From Leptospira kemamanensis (lineage in GTDB: Bacteria; Spirochaetota; Leptospiria; Leptospirales; Leptospiraceae): DNA of 64,000 nucleotides. The stretch spans positions 1 to 64,000 of the forward strand of contig NZ_RQGG01000032.1 of NCBI RefSeq assembly GCF_004769665.1. Direction: 5' to 3'. Shown here piece by piece: positions 63,843 through 64,000 of the stretch (its first letter is position 1; every line of letters starts with the position of its first letter). The notes beneath the pieces are model-generated. The model was not told the DNA's origin, made no database searches, and worked only from the letters and a program-made list of their open reading frames with translations. The position numbers and the translations under genes are program-made.

Positions 63843-64000
63843 ATGAACGATGTAGAGCTTGAATGGCGTGAACTAGTGACCAAAAAGGAAGAATTTTTAC
63901 ATATCCTCCGCATTTTGAACCATTATTACGAAATGCGTGGGGAAACCAAATCCAAACAATTTGGATTTAGGCGCCTCTTTGCCGACTCGGACCCAAATAC
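63843..64000 (+). CDS. Partial CDS cut by window end
   Basis: An open frame of 52 codons from the ATG at 63843 runs to the window end. The start (MNDVELEWRELVTKKEEFL) is helical and charged. Too little is present to name it; it is divergent from the DinB-like gene. Confidence 0.6.
   Translation, partial: MNDVELEWRELVTKKEEFLHILRILNHYYEMRGETKSKQFGFRRLFADSDPN

Noticed and set aside
1..64000. tRNA, rRNA, CRISPR, insertion sequence or prophage
   Set aside because: I looked for cloverleaf-like and repeat-spacer patterns and for transposase or integrase motifs and saw none.

Overview
The window looks like chromosomal DNA of a spirochaete of the genus Leptospira, most likely a saprophytic (L. biflexa-like) species. 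The grounds are the low G+C content, many short-lipobox lipoproteins (L-x-x-C, often with S or N before C), Leptospira-type signalling proteins (PAS, GGDEF, class III cyclase, HDOD), PEGA proteins, a eukaryote-type NADP isocitrate dehydrogenase, and a cobalamin riboswitch in front of surface lipoprotein genes. The species assignment is inference. I found no rRNA, tRNA, CRISPR array, transposase or phage genes.

Layout. 1-544 is a gene-poor stretch with hairpins and one copy of a dispersed G-rich repeat. 545-1039 is an acetyltransferase. 7278-1142 (minus) is a tightly spaced seven-gene operon: a Cys-rich small protein, RnfC-like and RnfD-like proteins, a PtsN-type EIIA, two oligopeptide-type ABC permeases and a PEGA protein. 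A divergent pair follows (GT2 glycosyltransferase; membrane/TPR protein coupled to a MotA homologue). 11.9-15.9 kb holds housekeeping genes (rRNA methyltransferase, RNase H-like protein, Fur-family regulator, CCA-adding/poly(A) polymerase family). 16.0-23.9 kb is an envelope cluster: OmpL-like porin, lipoproteins, a chemoreceptor, a di-haem peroxidase, then a cobalamin riboswitch followed by two lipoprotein genes. 28.1-24.0 kb (minus) is TlpA-like lipoprotein, amidotransferase, secA.

28.1-39.7 kb includes an acidic-tailed protein, a DUF115/Maf-type protein that appears to start at AUU, a HATPase-HDOD fusion, an ABC ATPase, a 1242-residue lipoprotein with repeated Ig/carboxypeptidase-regulatory modules, a DUF445 protein and a nucleoside-sugar epimerase-like protein. 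39.9-42.3 kb is an arsenic operon (arsR, arsC, DUF6428, ACR3 pump) with a visible operator. It is followed by a decayed old-yellow-enzyme gene carrying an internal deletion and frameshift.

43.6-47.1 kb carries signalling genes (GGDEF, multi-PAS). 47.2-48.0 kb has a very G+C-rich block and a third repeat copy. The rest is metabolic and accessory: acyl-CoA dehydrogenase, lipase-like lipoprotein, SDR, YiiX-like amidase, an ArsR-AHSA1 pair with a palindromic operator, YcxB-like protein, aldo/keto reductase, SsuD-like monooxygenase, sodium/solute symporter, a rhomboid-like protein lacking its catalytic His, an adenylate cyclase, isocitrate dehydrogenase, and a gene cut by the window end.

The features most worth attention are the riboswitch-controlled lipoprotein pair (candidate cobalamin-acquisition module), the reduced Rnf/PtsN/permease operon, the rhomboid pseudoprotease with a zinc ribbon, and the dispersed repeat family.
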